From: Gemmobacter fulvus
Lineage (GTDB): Bacteria; Pseudomonadota; Alphaproteobacteria; Rhodobacterales; Rhodobacteraceae
Reading direction: 5' to 3'
NCBI RefSeq assembly: GCF_018798885.1
Contig: NZ_CP076361.1
Coordinates: forward strand, 2,075,501-2,139,500
Length of the DNA stretch: 64,000 nucleotides
Shown: piece after piece, positions 36,742 to 44,839 of the stretch
How the letters are laid out: each line of letters starts with the position of its first letter
Position numbering within the stretch: the first letter of the stretch is position 1
The notes under the pieces: model-generated
What the model was told of the DNA's origin: nothing
Database searches by the model: none
The model's input: the letters and a program-made list of their open reading frames with translations, nothing else
Made by a program: the position numbers and the translations under genes

Positions 36742-37238
36742 TCATTCTCTCCTTCCAATTCTGCATCCTCATCCTCCCCATCGTCCACCGCCACCAACCC
36801 GGCAGCACGTTCTTCGGCGGCGCGGGTAGCGTTCAGGGCGAGGAGGCGGGCGAGAACTTCGTCCTTGAAGTCGGACGGCCAATCGAGACGGGTCTTGGGC
36901 GTTTTTCCCTCGTCAGCATCCTGATCGATGAACTCGGGTGCGGCGCGGTCGGCCAGATCGTTCCAGCCCCTCGCATCGTCTTCGGATGAGGCGCCACGCG
37001 CATAGGCACGAAGCACTGCGACATCCATTTCATGGTGTAGCGTGCGCAGGCGGGCGATGTCGGCGGCGTTTTCGCTGCGCGCATGAAAGCGATTGTAGGT
37101 CTTCGTCAGGCCCTGGTTGCGTGTGATCATCAGTTGGGCCCGGAATGTGTTATAGGCTTGGCCTACCGCTTCGACGGCGGGGTCTATTCTAAAATAGGCA
37201 GGGAATGGGAAAGTGCGGAAGCAGTCGGATGGAGTGTA
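36738..37238 (-). pseudogene. drmMI: C-terminal stub of a DrmMI-like DNA adenine methylase, cut by the IS
   Basis: About 166 residues remain in frame from the IS edge to the stop. They read SDCFRTFPFP, AVGQAYNTFRAQLM, LTKTYNRFHARSE and LHHEMDVAVLRAYARG, then WPSDFKDEVLARLLALN, the characteristic C-terminal end of large Eco57I-class/DrmMI methylases. An internal ATG at 37130 would make a 130-residue product, but the family residues upstream of it show that it is a fragment. The catalytic half is not found on the far side of the IS within this window. Loss of the methylase would remove host-DNA marking if it belonged to this system. Confidence 0.75.
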
Positions 37239-37299
37239 GGCCGTGTTGACAAAAGGGATTCACGGGGCGCTCTGAACGTGATTCAAGCTGGTATCTGCG

Positions 37300-37731
37300 A
37301 TGGAGACCAGCTTGGCACGAGACCTGATGTCGGACGATGAATGGGCGTTTCACGAACGCTTCATCCTGGCCGTCCGCGCACCGAACGGGCGCAAACCTAT
37401 GAACCATCGTCTTGTTCTGGATGGGATTTTCTGGATAGCGCGCACAGGTTCTCCGTGGCGTGACCTGCCGGAGGAGTTCGGCAAGTGGTCGTCTGTCTAC
37501 CGCCAGTTCCGGCGCTGGACCCTGGCTGGGCTGTGGGAAGGGATACTGGAGGCCTTGAACGAGAGCGGGGTGGTTCCTGCGGCCTTGCAGATGATCGACA
37601 GCACCGTGGTCCGCGCCCATCATCAGGCAGCGGGCGCTAAAGGGGGACTCCGCGACAAGGTTTTGGCCGTTCGCGAGGTGGCTTCACGACCAAGATCCAC
37701 CTCCGCGTCAATGGCGCAGGCCTGCCCATGA
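37300..37731 (+). CDS. IS transposase, first frame (OrfA)
   Basis: 143 residues beginning MSDDEWAFHERFIL after a short lead, with the DUF4096-type N-terminal helix-turn-helix and the first catalytic Asp in MIDSTVVRAHH. The frame leaves the conserved sequence after GAKGG. A slippery AAAGGGGGA near 37638 permits a -1 shift into the second frame, restoring family sequence TPRQGFGRSRGG. Without the shift the product lacks the rest of the DDE site. Confidence 0.85.
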   Translation: METSLARDLMSDDEWAFHERFILAVRAPNGRKPMNHRLVLDGIFWIARTGSPWRDLPEEFGKWSSVYRQFRRWTLAGLWEGILEALNESGVVPAALQMIDSTVVRAHHQAAGAKGGLRDKVLAVREVASRPRSTSASMAQACP

Positions 37732-38087
37732 GGTCGGACATCACGCCGGGCCAGACATCGGACTATCTGGGCTTCAACCTCATCATGGACGACAACCTGC
37801 CCGAGCCGAGCGTCCTGCTGGCAGATCGCGGCTATGACTCTGACAAGCTTCGAGAAACCATGGAGGGACGCAACGTCGTGCCAGTGATCCCCATGCGCAA
37901 GTCCCGCAAGCTGCGCGTGGCCGTGGACCGCACCCTCTATCGGCTGCGCAACCTCGTCGAGCGCTGTTTCAACAAGCTGAAGAACGCCCGCCGCGTCGCC
38001 ACCCGCTACGACAAAACCGCAGAGAGCTTCTTGGGCTTCATCGACATCACCTCGATCCGCCTCTGGCTCCGCCATTTGTCAACATGA
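37728..38087 (+). CDS. IS transposase, second frame (OrfB)
   Basis: 119 residues from the in-frame ATG, but the conserved sequence begins earlier in this frame (about 37643), so it is normally made as a frameshift fusion with OrfA. It carries the second catalytic Asp in LLADRGYDSD and the Glu in RNLVERCFNKLK, completing the DDE triad. It ends at the right terminal repeat. Confidence 0.85.
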   Translation: MRSDITPGQTSDYLGFNLIMDDNLPEPSVLLADRGYDSDKLRETMEGRNVVPVIPMRKSRKLRVAVDRTLYRLRNLVERCFNKLKNARRVATRYDKTAESFLGFIDITSIRLWLRHLST

Positions 38088-38229
38088 CCTAGTGTGATTT
38101 CGGCCTCAGCCACCTTCTGCATAACTTCTCCCGCTTGTTGGATTCTTGGCGCTGCCCCACTTTTTGCCAAGATGGACGCACAAGCAATGCCGCCAGGTCG
38201 TTTTGATTCAATTCCGGGCAGGAAAAGCC

Positions 38230-38619
38230 TTACGGACCACAAAAATCCACCCGCTGCCCCGCCCAACCCACGGGAAACGCCTGCATCGCCCGCGCAAGTG
38301 TGAGGCTGTCGGGCTGTCGGCCATCAACGATAGATTCGATGATGTCGGGTGCTAGTAGGGTCATTCGAAGCACGCGGCTTACATAAGAAGGGTTGATCCT
38401 CTCCGCCGTGGCAATCTCATCGATGGTCCCGTAAGCCCCGGACTCGATGAGATTTCTCCATCGGAAGGCACGGGCCAGCGCCTTGACGAGCGCATTGTCG
38501 GCCTTGTGTTTCGGTGGAATGTCCGGTGGCAACTGGATTTCTTTCCGACCGCCACGCCTCACGATACGGAACGCGACATGCACGGTGATGGTATCGGGGA
38601 TCGGTCGGGCGCATGTCAT
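38230..38619 (-). CDS. Small HTH protein of the recombinase cassette
   Basis: 129 residues. A basic N-terminal half is followed by a ParB/KorB-like helix-turn-helix (YGTIDEIATAERINPSYVSR, then VLRMTLLAPDIIESI). The start overlaps the recombinase stop (ATGA). The same trio, DUF2924 protein, serine recombinase and this HTH protein, recurs in alphaproteobacterial islands, so it probably regulates or assists recombination. The 138 bases between it and the IS hold no convincing gene. Confidence 0.7.
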   Translation of the reverse strand: MTCARPIPDTITVHVAFRIVRRGGRKEIQLPPDIPPKHKADNALVKALARAFRWRNLIESGAYGTIDEIATAERINPSYVSRVLRMTLLAPDIIESIVDGRQPDSLTLARAMQAFPVGWAGQRVDFCGP

Positions 38620-39923
38620 GCTGCTGCTCCCACTTCCGCGCGCATTTCGCGGGCAAGCCCAGCTAGCCCGTCCATTCGCATCCGCACTTTCAGACCGTCA
38701 ATGCCAATGTCGACCCGTTCGACAAGAAGCGTTACGATGCGGGCGTGCTCGGCAGGGAATAATTCGTCCCACAGCGGATCAAGTCGGGTCAATGCCTCGC
38801 GCGCCTCGGCTTCGGTGGCATCGCCGTCCCCCAACTGCGCCGCTTTCCTTGTGCCAGCCACAATCTCAGGCTGGCGGAACACGGCGCGGATCTGATCGAT
38901 GACCACGGCCTCGATATCACCTGCGGGAACGCGGCTGACCGGGCATGACCCTGCACCGTGCTTCAGCACGGTTTGACTGACATAGTAGCGGTAAAGCCGT
39001 CCGCCCTTTCGGGTGTGGGTTGGCGAGAAGGCCGCTCCATCAGGCCCATGTAGCAATCCCCGCAGCAGCGCAGGCGTGTCGGCGCGGGTTCGGGCGGCGC
39101 GCTTTCTCGGGCTCTCGGTAAGGATGGCATGGGCCCCATCCCAAAGTTCATGGTCGATGATCGCCGAATGCTCGCCGGGATAGCTAGTTCCCTTGTGAAC
39201 AGCCTCGCCGATGTAGACCCGGTTGTTCAGCATCCGGTAGATGAACTTCTTGTCGATCCGGTGGCCCCGGCTGGTGGTGACGCCCCGCTCGGCAAGTTCG
39301 CGCGCCAGCACCGTGCCCGATCCGATCTCGATGAACCGGGCGAAGACCCAGCGAACATGCGCGGCATCTGCGGGATTCTCGACGAGCTTCCGGGCCTTCA
39401 CCTCATATCCAAGGGGCGGACAGCCACCCATCCACATGCCCTTCATCCGGGAAGCCTTCACCTTGTCGCGGATGCGTTCGGCCGTCACCTCGCGTTCAAA
39501 CTGGGCGAAGGACAACAGGATGTTCAGCGTAAGCCGCCCCATGGACGTGGTGGTGTTGAAGGACTGGGTGACGGAAACGAAGGTCACGCCGTTGCGGTCG
39601 AACACCTCGACCAGCTTCGAGAAGTCCATCAGCGAACGGGACAAGCGGTCGATCTTGTAGACCACCACCACGTCGACCAGCCCATCCTCGATATCGGCCA
39701 GCAGCCGCTTCAGGCCGGGGCGTTCCAGTGTGCCGCCGGATATGCCGCCATCGTCATACTGGTCGCGAACCAGCACCCAGCCTTCGGACCTTTGGCTGGC
39801 GATGTAGGATTCGCAGGCCTCGCGCTGAGCGTGCAGGCTGTTGAACTCCTGCTCCAGCCCTTCTTCGGAGGATTTGCGGGTATAGACCGCGCAGCGCAGC
39901 TTGCGGACGACAGGTTTGTTCAT
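38616..39923 (-). CDS. Large serine recombinase
   Basis: 435 residues. The N-terminal resolvase domain has CAVYTRKSSEE (nucleophilic Ser), DDGGISGGTLERPGLKRLL and VVVYKIDRLSRS, followed by the recombinase domain (ARELAERGVTTSRGHRIDKK) and a zinc ribbon-like region. It is a candidate for mobilising the defence island. The ATG at 39923 overlaps the upstream DUF2924 stop and sits just before the family start; the longer frame has no match. Its att sites were not identified. Confidence 0.92.
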   Translation of the reverse strand: MNKPVVRKLRCAVYTRKSSEEGLEQEFNSLHAQREACESYIASQRSEGWVLVRDQYDDGGISGGTLERPGLKRLLADIEDGLVDVVVVYKIDRLSRSLMDFSKLVEVFDRNGVTFVSVTQSFNTTTSMGRLTLNILLSFAQFEREVTAERIRDKVKASRMKGMWMGGCPPLGYEVKARKLVENPADAAHVRWVFARFIEIGSGTVLARELAERGVTTSRGHRIDKKFIYRMLNNRVYIGEAVHKGTSYPGEHSAIIDHELWDGAHAILTESPRKRAARTRADTPALLRGLLHGPDGAAFSPTHTRKGGRLYRYYVSQTVLKHGAGSCPVSRVPAGDIEAVVIDQIRAVFRQPEIVAGTRKAAQLGDGDATEAEAREALTRLDPLWDELFPAEHARIVTLLVERVDIGIDGLKVRMRMDGLAGLAREMRAEVGAAA

Positions 39924-40375
39924 GCCGTCCTCCGATGGTTCTTCAGCCCAAAGAAGACCCAGCCGTTCCAACGTGTGCCGGTGATGGCGCGCGCGATGGC
40001 AGAAAGCGACTGGTATGGCCGCCCCTGCCATTCGAAACCACCTTGGGTCACGGTGACGATCTGTTCGACCCCCTGCCATTCGCGCAGCAGCCGGGTGCCG
40101 GTGATGGGGCGGTCGCGATCAGCGCGGATCCGGCGCGTCGTGATGTTGCCCCCGTCAAGCTGCTCGCCCAAGGCTTCCAGCCGTTTGATGGTTTCTGGCT
40201 TCAGCCCGCCATAGGCCAGTTCCTGGATGCGGTAGGCGAGGCGGCTTTCCAGGTAGCGGCGGTTGAAGGGCGGCGGTTCGGTTTCGAACAGGTCGCGCCA
40301 CTGCGCCTTCAGGTCGGGCGTGGTGGTCGTCTTCAGCGCGGCCAGGCGCTTCGGGATGGGATCGGACTTCGTCAT
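39920..40375 (-). CDS. DUF2924-family protein
   Basis: 151 residues with the DUF2924 pattern (LKAQWRDLFETEPPPFNRRY, RLAYRIQELAYGG, then GGFEWQGRPYQSLSAIARAI and GTRWNGWVFFGL). GGAGAG lies five bases before the ATG at 40375. The family is nearly always found immediately upstream of a serine recombinase, as here. Molecular function is unknown. Confidence 0.85.
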   Translation of the reverse strand: MTKSDPIPKRLAALKTTTTPDLKAQWRDLFETEPPPFNRRYLESRLAYRIQELAYGGLKPETIKRLEALGEQLDGGNITTRRIRADRDRPITGTRLLREWQGVEQIVTVTQGGFEWQGRPYQSLSAIARAITGTRWNGWVFFGLKNHRRTA

Positions 40376-40769
40376 GCGTCTCTCCGGTGGCTTGGAGTTG
40401 CATGAAGGCATTGGTCGGGCAGACAGTGTAGGCAACTTTCTCCAGTCTGGTCAGAGAATTCACCCCGTACTTGCATCCGCAGCCGGATCAGGCCAAGCGC
40501 CATCGGTTCAGTAGGTGTTTGATCCGCTGGTCTGATTGTGCGGTCCTGTTGCGGAAAGTGCGCGAGGCACTCTGAGACGCGTCTGGCGGGAACGGCTGTG
40601 TCCACCGATGCGCATCCGCCTGAGACCTGAATCCTGTGTTGGCTTGGCGCGGTGGCGCTATGGGCGCGGGGAACCGCCAGGATCAGGATGTCTGCGCGAA
40701 CGTTCCGCACAGATGCCGGGATGCTGAAATCCAAGGCAGCAGCGGCCAACAAGGCGCGTTTGACCGGAT
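40376..40769. other. Gap between the recombinase cassette and the SorC gene
   Basis: 394 bases. Small frames exist on both strands, but none has protein-like sequence or a ribosome binding site, and no tRNA or copy of the tRNA-Ser end is present. It probably contains the right edge of the second island, which I cannot place. Confidence 0.5.
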
Positions 40770-41939
40770 CTAGGGCCTGTGCTGCGCGAAAGGCATTCTT
40801 GCTTCAAGCGCCCTGGCAAGATCCCAGTCGATGATCAGTTGGTTGACCAGTTGATGGGACATCATCTCGTAGATCACCTCGGCCCGTTCACGCCCGATAG
40901 CGATGACCACCACGCCGGGGGTGCCGTTCTGTGCCGCTTTGCGCGCCAGCCAGGACAGGTGTTCCATCGTGATGCCGGTCCACATCGCGTTGATTTCGGC
41001 CAGCAGCGCCGTATCCCGCGCCGACAGACCTGACTTGGGGATGAGCACGCCACCGACATCGCCGGCAATCAGGGACTGAAGTTCAGCGGCAGAGATGTCG
41101 CCTGCGGAGACCAGCTCGCTTTGCGCCCCGCCAAGCGGGCGGTCAGATGAGCCGACACTGGTGATGATCATGTCCATCTGCCGGATCAGGGCATTTTCGC
41201 CGACGAAGATGCGGTGATAAGATGCCGCATCATGCACATATTCGCGGATGGCCTGGGTTTTCGCCTCGTCATAGCGCCGTGGGATGAAGGCGGGCACACC
41301 GCCCAGAAGCAGCCTTTCTTCGCTTCCGCTCCCCACACTGTTGTTCAGCCGGTCGGCCAGAAGGGTCGAGGAATGGTCTGGCAGGGCCAGTGTGACAAGT
41401 TCGGCAGTGACCGGCACGAACAGGAGCGAGCGGTCCTTGCGCAACCCGCGCCCGGCATATTCCAGCCCGTCGACAAGTGCCCCGACGGTGCGCCCCCAAG
41501 TGACCCCGACGATGGAGGAGCGGTGCAGCAGCTCGGTCAGCCGCCCCGCAGCCGAGCGGCCGATGCGGCGGGACCGCAGGTCGAAGGCCCCCGCCGTGGG
41601 AGAATCGCTGCCGCTGTCGAAAACCCGCACCTCCGGTGCGAAGCCGCCACTGGCCTGCGCCAGCTTCCGCAGCCCCTCGGCGAGTTTTCGTGGCTCCAGC
41701 AGTTGATGAAGTTCACGCATGACTTCGGGTGAAAGGTCACGGTCGTTGAAACGCAGCTCGATCTCCAGCCAGCCCTTTTCTGTGGCATGGGCCAGAAGGC
41801 GCGAGACATGCGATTGAGACACATTCCCGAGGTGCAGACGGATTTCATCCTGCGACAGGCCGTGGCGCGCCCGCAGATAGGCCGCCTGAAGCGCCTGAAT
41901 GTCGCGCGCACTTGTCGGCGTCTGCTGATCTGACCGCAT
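40770..41939 (-). CDS. SorC/DeoR-type sugar-binding transcriptional regulator
   Basis: 389 residues. The N-terminal helix-turn-helix reads HGLSQDEIRLHLGNVSQSHVSRLLAHATEKGW. The C-terminal SorC sugar-phosphate-binding domain has VGVTWGRTV and IITSVGSSDRPLGG. It is divergent from the sugar ABC operon and should respond to a phosphorylated intermediate of that pathway. The C-terminus extends past the usual end with about 30 extra residues. Confidence 0.87.
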   Translation of the reverse strand: MRSDQQTPTSARDIQALQAAYLRARHGLSQDEIRLHLGNVSQSHVSRLLAHATEKGWLEIELRFNDRDLSPEVMRELHQLLEPRKLAEGLRKLAQASGGFAPEVRVFDSGSDSPTAGAFDLRSRRIGRSAAGRLTELLHRSSIVGVTWGRTVGALVDGLEYAGRGLRKDRSLLFVPVTAELVTLALPDHSSTLLADRLNNSVGSGSEERLLLGGVPAFIPRRYDEAKTQAIREYVHDAASYHRIFVGENALIRQMDMIITSVGSSDRPLGGAQSELVSAGDISAAELQSLIAGDVGGVLIPKSGLSARDTALLAEINAMWTGITMEHLSWLARKAAQNGTPGVVVIAIGRERAEVIYEMMSHQLVNQLIIDWDLARALEARMPFAQHRP

Positions 41940-41963
41940 GTCCGCTCCTGCTGTCGAGGTTCT

Positions 41964-41975
41964 GCATATTTATGC
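41964..41975. promoter_or_regulatory. Short palindrome between SorC and sugar operon
   Basis: GCATATTTATGC has 5-bp arms around TT and lies in an AT-rich stretch of the 152-bp divergent gap. It is a candidate operator or promoter element, based on position and symmetry only. Confidence 0.4.
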
Positions 41976-42091
41976 CGAATTGTTATTATCATGGCAAGAC
42001 GGCGGCGTCCCGATTAGCGTTTTCAGGGGAGCGAAAACCCGGGAGTGCCGCACAGCCGCAGTCCCGAACGATGTCCAAGGGAGGGGATATT

Positions 42092-43147
42092 ATGAGTCTG
42101 ACACGACGTGCATTGCTGCAATCCACCACGGCTGCCATTCTGGTTGCGGGGCTTCTGTCGCCGCGCCGCGTTGCGGCTGCCACTGTCAAGATCGGCTTTC
42201 TGCTGAAGACAATGGAGGAAGAACGCTATCAGCTGGACAAGGCTGTCTTCACCGCCAAGGCTGAGGCTCTGGGCGCCGAAGTGATCTTCGATTCCGCGAA
42301 CAATGACGAACAGCAGCAGCTGGCGAAATTCGAGAACATGATCTCGAAGGGCGCACAGGTCATCGTCATGCAGCCGGTCAACACCGGCACTGCGGGTGCC
42401 ATGGTGTCGATGGCGAATGCCGAGGGCGTCAAGGTCGTGGGATACGATTCCATGCTGACCAACGGCCCGCTCGACGCGATGGTCATGCAGGACAGCTGGG
42501 CCGTGGGCAAGCTGCAGGGCGAGGCCATGGTCGAATGGTTCAAGGCCCACAAGGGCGGCAAGGTCGAAGGCAAGGTGGCGCTGATCATGGGCCAGCCGGG
42601 CGATTCCAACGCCATCGCCATGTCCAGCGGCGCGCTGGAGATCATCAAGGCGAATCCCGGGCTGGAACTGGTGGCCGAACAGGCACATGAGGGGTGGTCT
42701 TCGGAAAAGGCCATGGCCACGACCGAGAACGTCCTGACCAAATACAGCAATGGCGTAGATGCCTTCATCTGCAACAACAGCGGCATGGCGCGCGGCGTGA
42801 TCGCGGCGCTGGATGCGCAGGGCCTTGCCAGCGCGGACAAGGTCTTTGTCGCGGGTTCGGATGCCGATCTGGTGAATATCCAGTTCGTCGCGCAGGGCAA
42901 GCAGGCCGTCGAGATCTGGAAGAAGATCGAGCCGCTGGCCGAAACCGCCGCACAGATCGCCTTTGATCTGGCCTCCAACCCCGACACGCCCACGACCGAG
43001 GCGATCAAGGCGGACCGGATCATCAACAACGGCATGGTGGATGTGCCCACGGTCGTGACGCCGGTTGTGCTGGTGGCACGGGACAATGTGGACAGCACCG
43101 TCGTCGCCGGCGGCTATTACACCAGCGAGCAGGTCTACGCGAAGTAG
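42092..43147 (+). CDS. Sugar ABC transporter substrate-binding protein (type-1)
   Basis: 351 residues. An N-terminal signal with TRRALLQ before a hydrophobic run suggests Tat or Sec export. The mature protein has the ribose/xylose-binding pattern (KIGFLLKTMEEERYQLDK, VIVMQPVNTG, FICNNSGMARGVIAAL, VFVAGSDADL). The ATG at 42092 has a strong AAGGGAGGGG upstream. First gene of the operon; the ATPase follows after a hairpin. The downstream GH65 phosphorylase suggests that the ligand is an alpha-glucoside or its derivative rather than a free pentose. Confidence 0.9.
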   Translation: MSLTRRALLQSTTAAILVAGLLSPRRVAAATVKIGFLLKTMEEERYQLDKAVFTAKAEALGAEVIFDSANNDEQQQLAKFENMISKGAQVIVMQPVNTGTAGAMVSMANAEGVKVVGYDSMLTNGPLDAMVMQDSWAVGKLQGEAMVEWFKAHKGGKVEGKVALIMGQPGDSNAIAMSSGALEIIKANPGLELVAEQAHEGWSSEKAMATTENVLTKYSNGVDAFICNNSGMARGVIAALDAQGLASADKVFVAGSDADLVNIQFVAQGKQAVEIWKKIEPLAETAAQIAFDLASNPDTPTTEAIKADRIINNGMVDVPTVVTPVVLVARDNVDSTVVAGGYYTSEQVYAK

Positions 43148-43179
43148 ACCGCGGGCCTGACAAGGTCTGCGGACCTGCA

Positions 43180-43214
43180 GCCGCGCCCAAGGCAACGCCA
43201 CGGGCGCGGCGCTT
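43180..43214 (+). terminator. Stem-loop between binding-protein and ATPase genes (partial terminator)
   Basis: GCCGCGCCC (43180-43188) pairs exactly with GGGCGCGGC (43202-43210), followed by GCTTTT. Hairpins here often stop most transcripts or protect the upstream mRNA end, so the binding protein is made in excess over the membrane complex. Confidence 0.6.
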
Positions 43215-43285
43215 TTCCGAAATTTCCCAGATAGCGCAGCCGGTCGCCAGTCGCCCGGGGCGCAAGCACGGAGGTCGCTGGTGCG

Positions 43286-44839
43286 ATGGCGAATGAAATC
43301 GTTCTGAAAATGGTAGATATCACCAAGGAGTTTCCGGGGGTCAAAGCACTCAGCCATGTGAACTTCGAGGCGCGTGCAGGTGAGTTGCTGGCCCTGATGG
43401 GCGAGAATGGCGCGGGCAAATCCACCCTGATGAAGGTGCTGTCGGGGGTTTGGCCCTATCCGACCTATACCGGCGACATCTATGTCAACGGGCAGAAGAA
43501 AACCTTTTCCGGCACCCGGCAGGCCGAAGAGGCGGGCATCGCCATCATCTATCAGGAGTTGAACCTGATCCCCGAGATGACGGTGGCCGAGAACATCTTT
43601 CTCGACCGGCAGTTCACCGATGCCCTCGGGCGGATCGACTGGGTGCGGTTGAATCACGAGACGAAGCTTTTGCTGGACGAGTTGGGCATCCGTGACTTTC
43701 AGCCCACCGACAAGGTGTCCAGCATCACCGTCGGCAAGCAGCAGATGGTCGAGATTGCCAAGGCCCTGTCCAAGAATGCGCGCATCCTGGTGCTGGACGA
43801 GCCGACATCGGCCCTGACCGACAAGGAGGTGGCCGACCTCTTCCGCATCATCCGCAAGCTGAAGGCGGATGGCGTCTGCATGTGCTACATCTCGCACAAG
43901 ATGGAGGAAATCCAGCAGGTTGCCGACAGGATCGTCGTGCTGCGCGACGGCCAGACCATCGGCGATGTGACCCCGATCTCTGAAATCACGCTGGATCAGA
44001 TCATCAGCCGGATGGTCGGGCGCGACATCAAGGACATGTTTCCCAAGCGCGTGGCGAAACCCGGGCGCAAGATCCTTGAAGTACGTGACCTTGAAGTCGA
44101 TCACCCGACCCTTCCGAACGAAAAGCGGGTCAAGAAAACCTCGTTCAGCGCCTATGCGGGCGAGATTCTGGGGATTTCCGGGCTGATGGGAGCGGGCCGC
44201 ACCGAACTGGTGGGCGGCATCTTCGGCGCCTATCCGGGCATGAGCCGGGGCGAAGTCTGGCTGGACGGCAAGAAGATCACCATCCGCTCACCGCGCGAAG
44301 CCATTGATCAGGGGATCGCGCTGCTGACCGAGGACCGCAAGGCCCTTGGCCTGTTCCTCAGCGAACCGATCAGCTTCAACACCACGATCAGTTCGCTGGA
44401 AACCATCAGCTCGAAGCTTCTGGGCGTGATCAACCACGCGCGTGAGCAGGAGCTGGTGACGGATTACGTCAAGAAGCTGGGGGTCAAGGCGCCCAGCATC
44501 AACACGATCATCGGCACGCTGTCGGGCGGCAACCAGCAGAAGGTGATCCTTGGCAAATGGCTGAACGCCAAACCCAAGGTTTTCATCCTGGATGAACCGA
44601 CACGCGGCATCGACATCGGTGCCAAGGTCGAAATCTACAAACTGCTGCACAGCCTGGCTGAAGAGGGCGTCGCGGTCATCGTGATCTCGTCCGAGCTGCC
44701 CGAGGTGTTGGGGATCAGCGACCGGATTCTGGTCATGGCCGAAGGGAGGATCGTCTCGGAGTTCAACCGTGACACCGCGACAAAGGAAGCAATCATGGAA
44801 TACGCGACGGGAAGCGTGAAGGGAGGGAACGGCAGATGA
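43286..44839 (+). CDS. Sugar ABC transporter ATP-binding protein (two-domain)
   Basis: 517 residues with two nucleotide-binding domains, as in MglA/RbsA/XylG. The first has [28 protein letters not shown] and ILVLDEPTSALT. The second has a degenerate P-loop (SGLMGAGRTELVG), LSGGNQQKVILGKWL and FILDEPTRGIDIGAK. This asymmetry is normal for the family. The stop overlaps the permease start. Confidence 0.92.
   Translation: MANEIVLKMVDITKEFPGVKALSHVNFEARAGELLALMGENGAGKSTLMKVLSGVWPYPTYTGDIYVNGQKKTFSGTRQAEEAGIAIIYQELNLIPEMTVAENIFLDRQFTDALGRIDWVRLNHETKLLLDELGIRDFQPTDKVSSITVGKQQMVEIAKALSKNARILVLDEPTSALTDKEVADLFRIIRKLKADGVCMCYISHKMEEIQQVADRIVVLRDGQTIGDVTPISEITLDQIISRMVGRDIKDMFPKRVAKPGRKILEVRDLEVDHPTLPNEKRVKKTSFSAYAGEILGISGLMGAGRTELVGGIFGAYPGMSRGEVWLDGKKITIRSPREAIDQGIALLTEDRKALGLFLSEPISFNTTISSLETISSKLLGVINHAREQELVTDYVKKLGVKAPSINTIIGTLSGGNQQKVILGKWLNAKPKVFILDEPTRGIDIGAKVEIYKLLHSLAEEGVAVIVISSELPEVLGISDRILVMAEGRIVSEFNRDTATKEAIMEYATGSVKGGNGR

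Larger units (their letters stand above)
37239..38089 (+). mobile_element. IS5-family (IS427-type) insertion sequence
   Basis: 851 bp with imperfect terminal inverted repeats: left GGCCGTGTTGACAAAAGG, right (reverse complement) GGTCATGTTGACAAATGG, three mismatches. The flanks are TA on both sides (37237-37238 and 38090-38091), the short target duplication typical of this group. Two overlapping transposase frames are present. The element interrupts the methylase gene and appears complete. Confidence 0.88.

Noticed and set aside
38092-38229. Remaining N-terminal half of the methylase on the far side of the IS
   Set aside because: Reading on in the same frame gives no methylase motif and reaches a stop within about 50 codons; the rest is missing or was lost.
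40376-40769. Third copy of the tRNA-Ser end as att site for the second island
   Set aside because: No match to the 16-bp core in this gap or elsewhere right of 28915.
42023-44104. 693-residue minus-strand frame
   Set aside because: Shadow of the binding-protein and ATPase genes.
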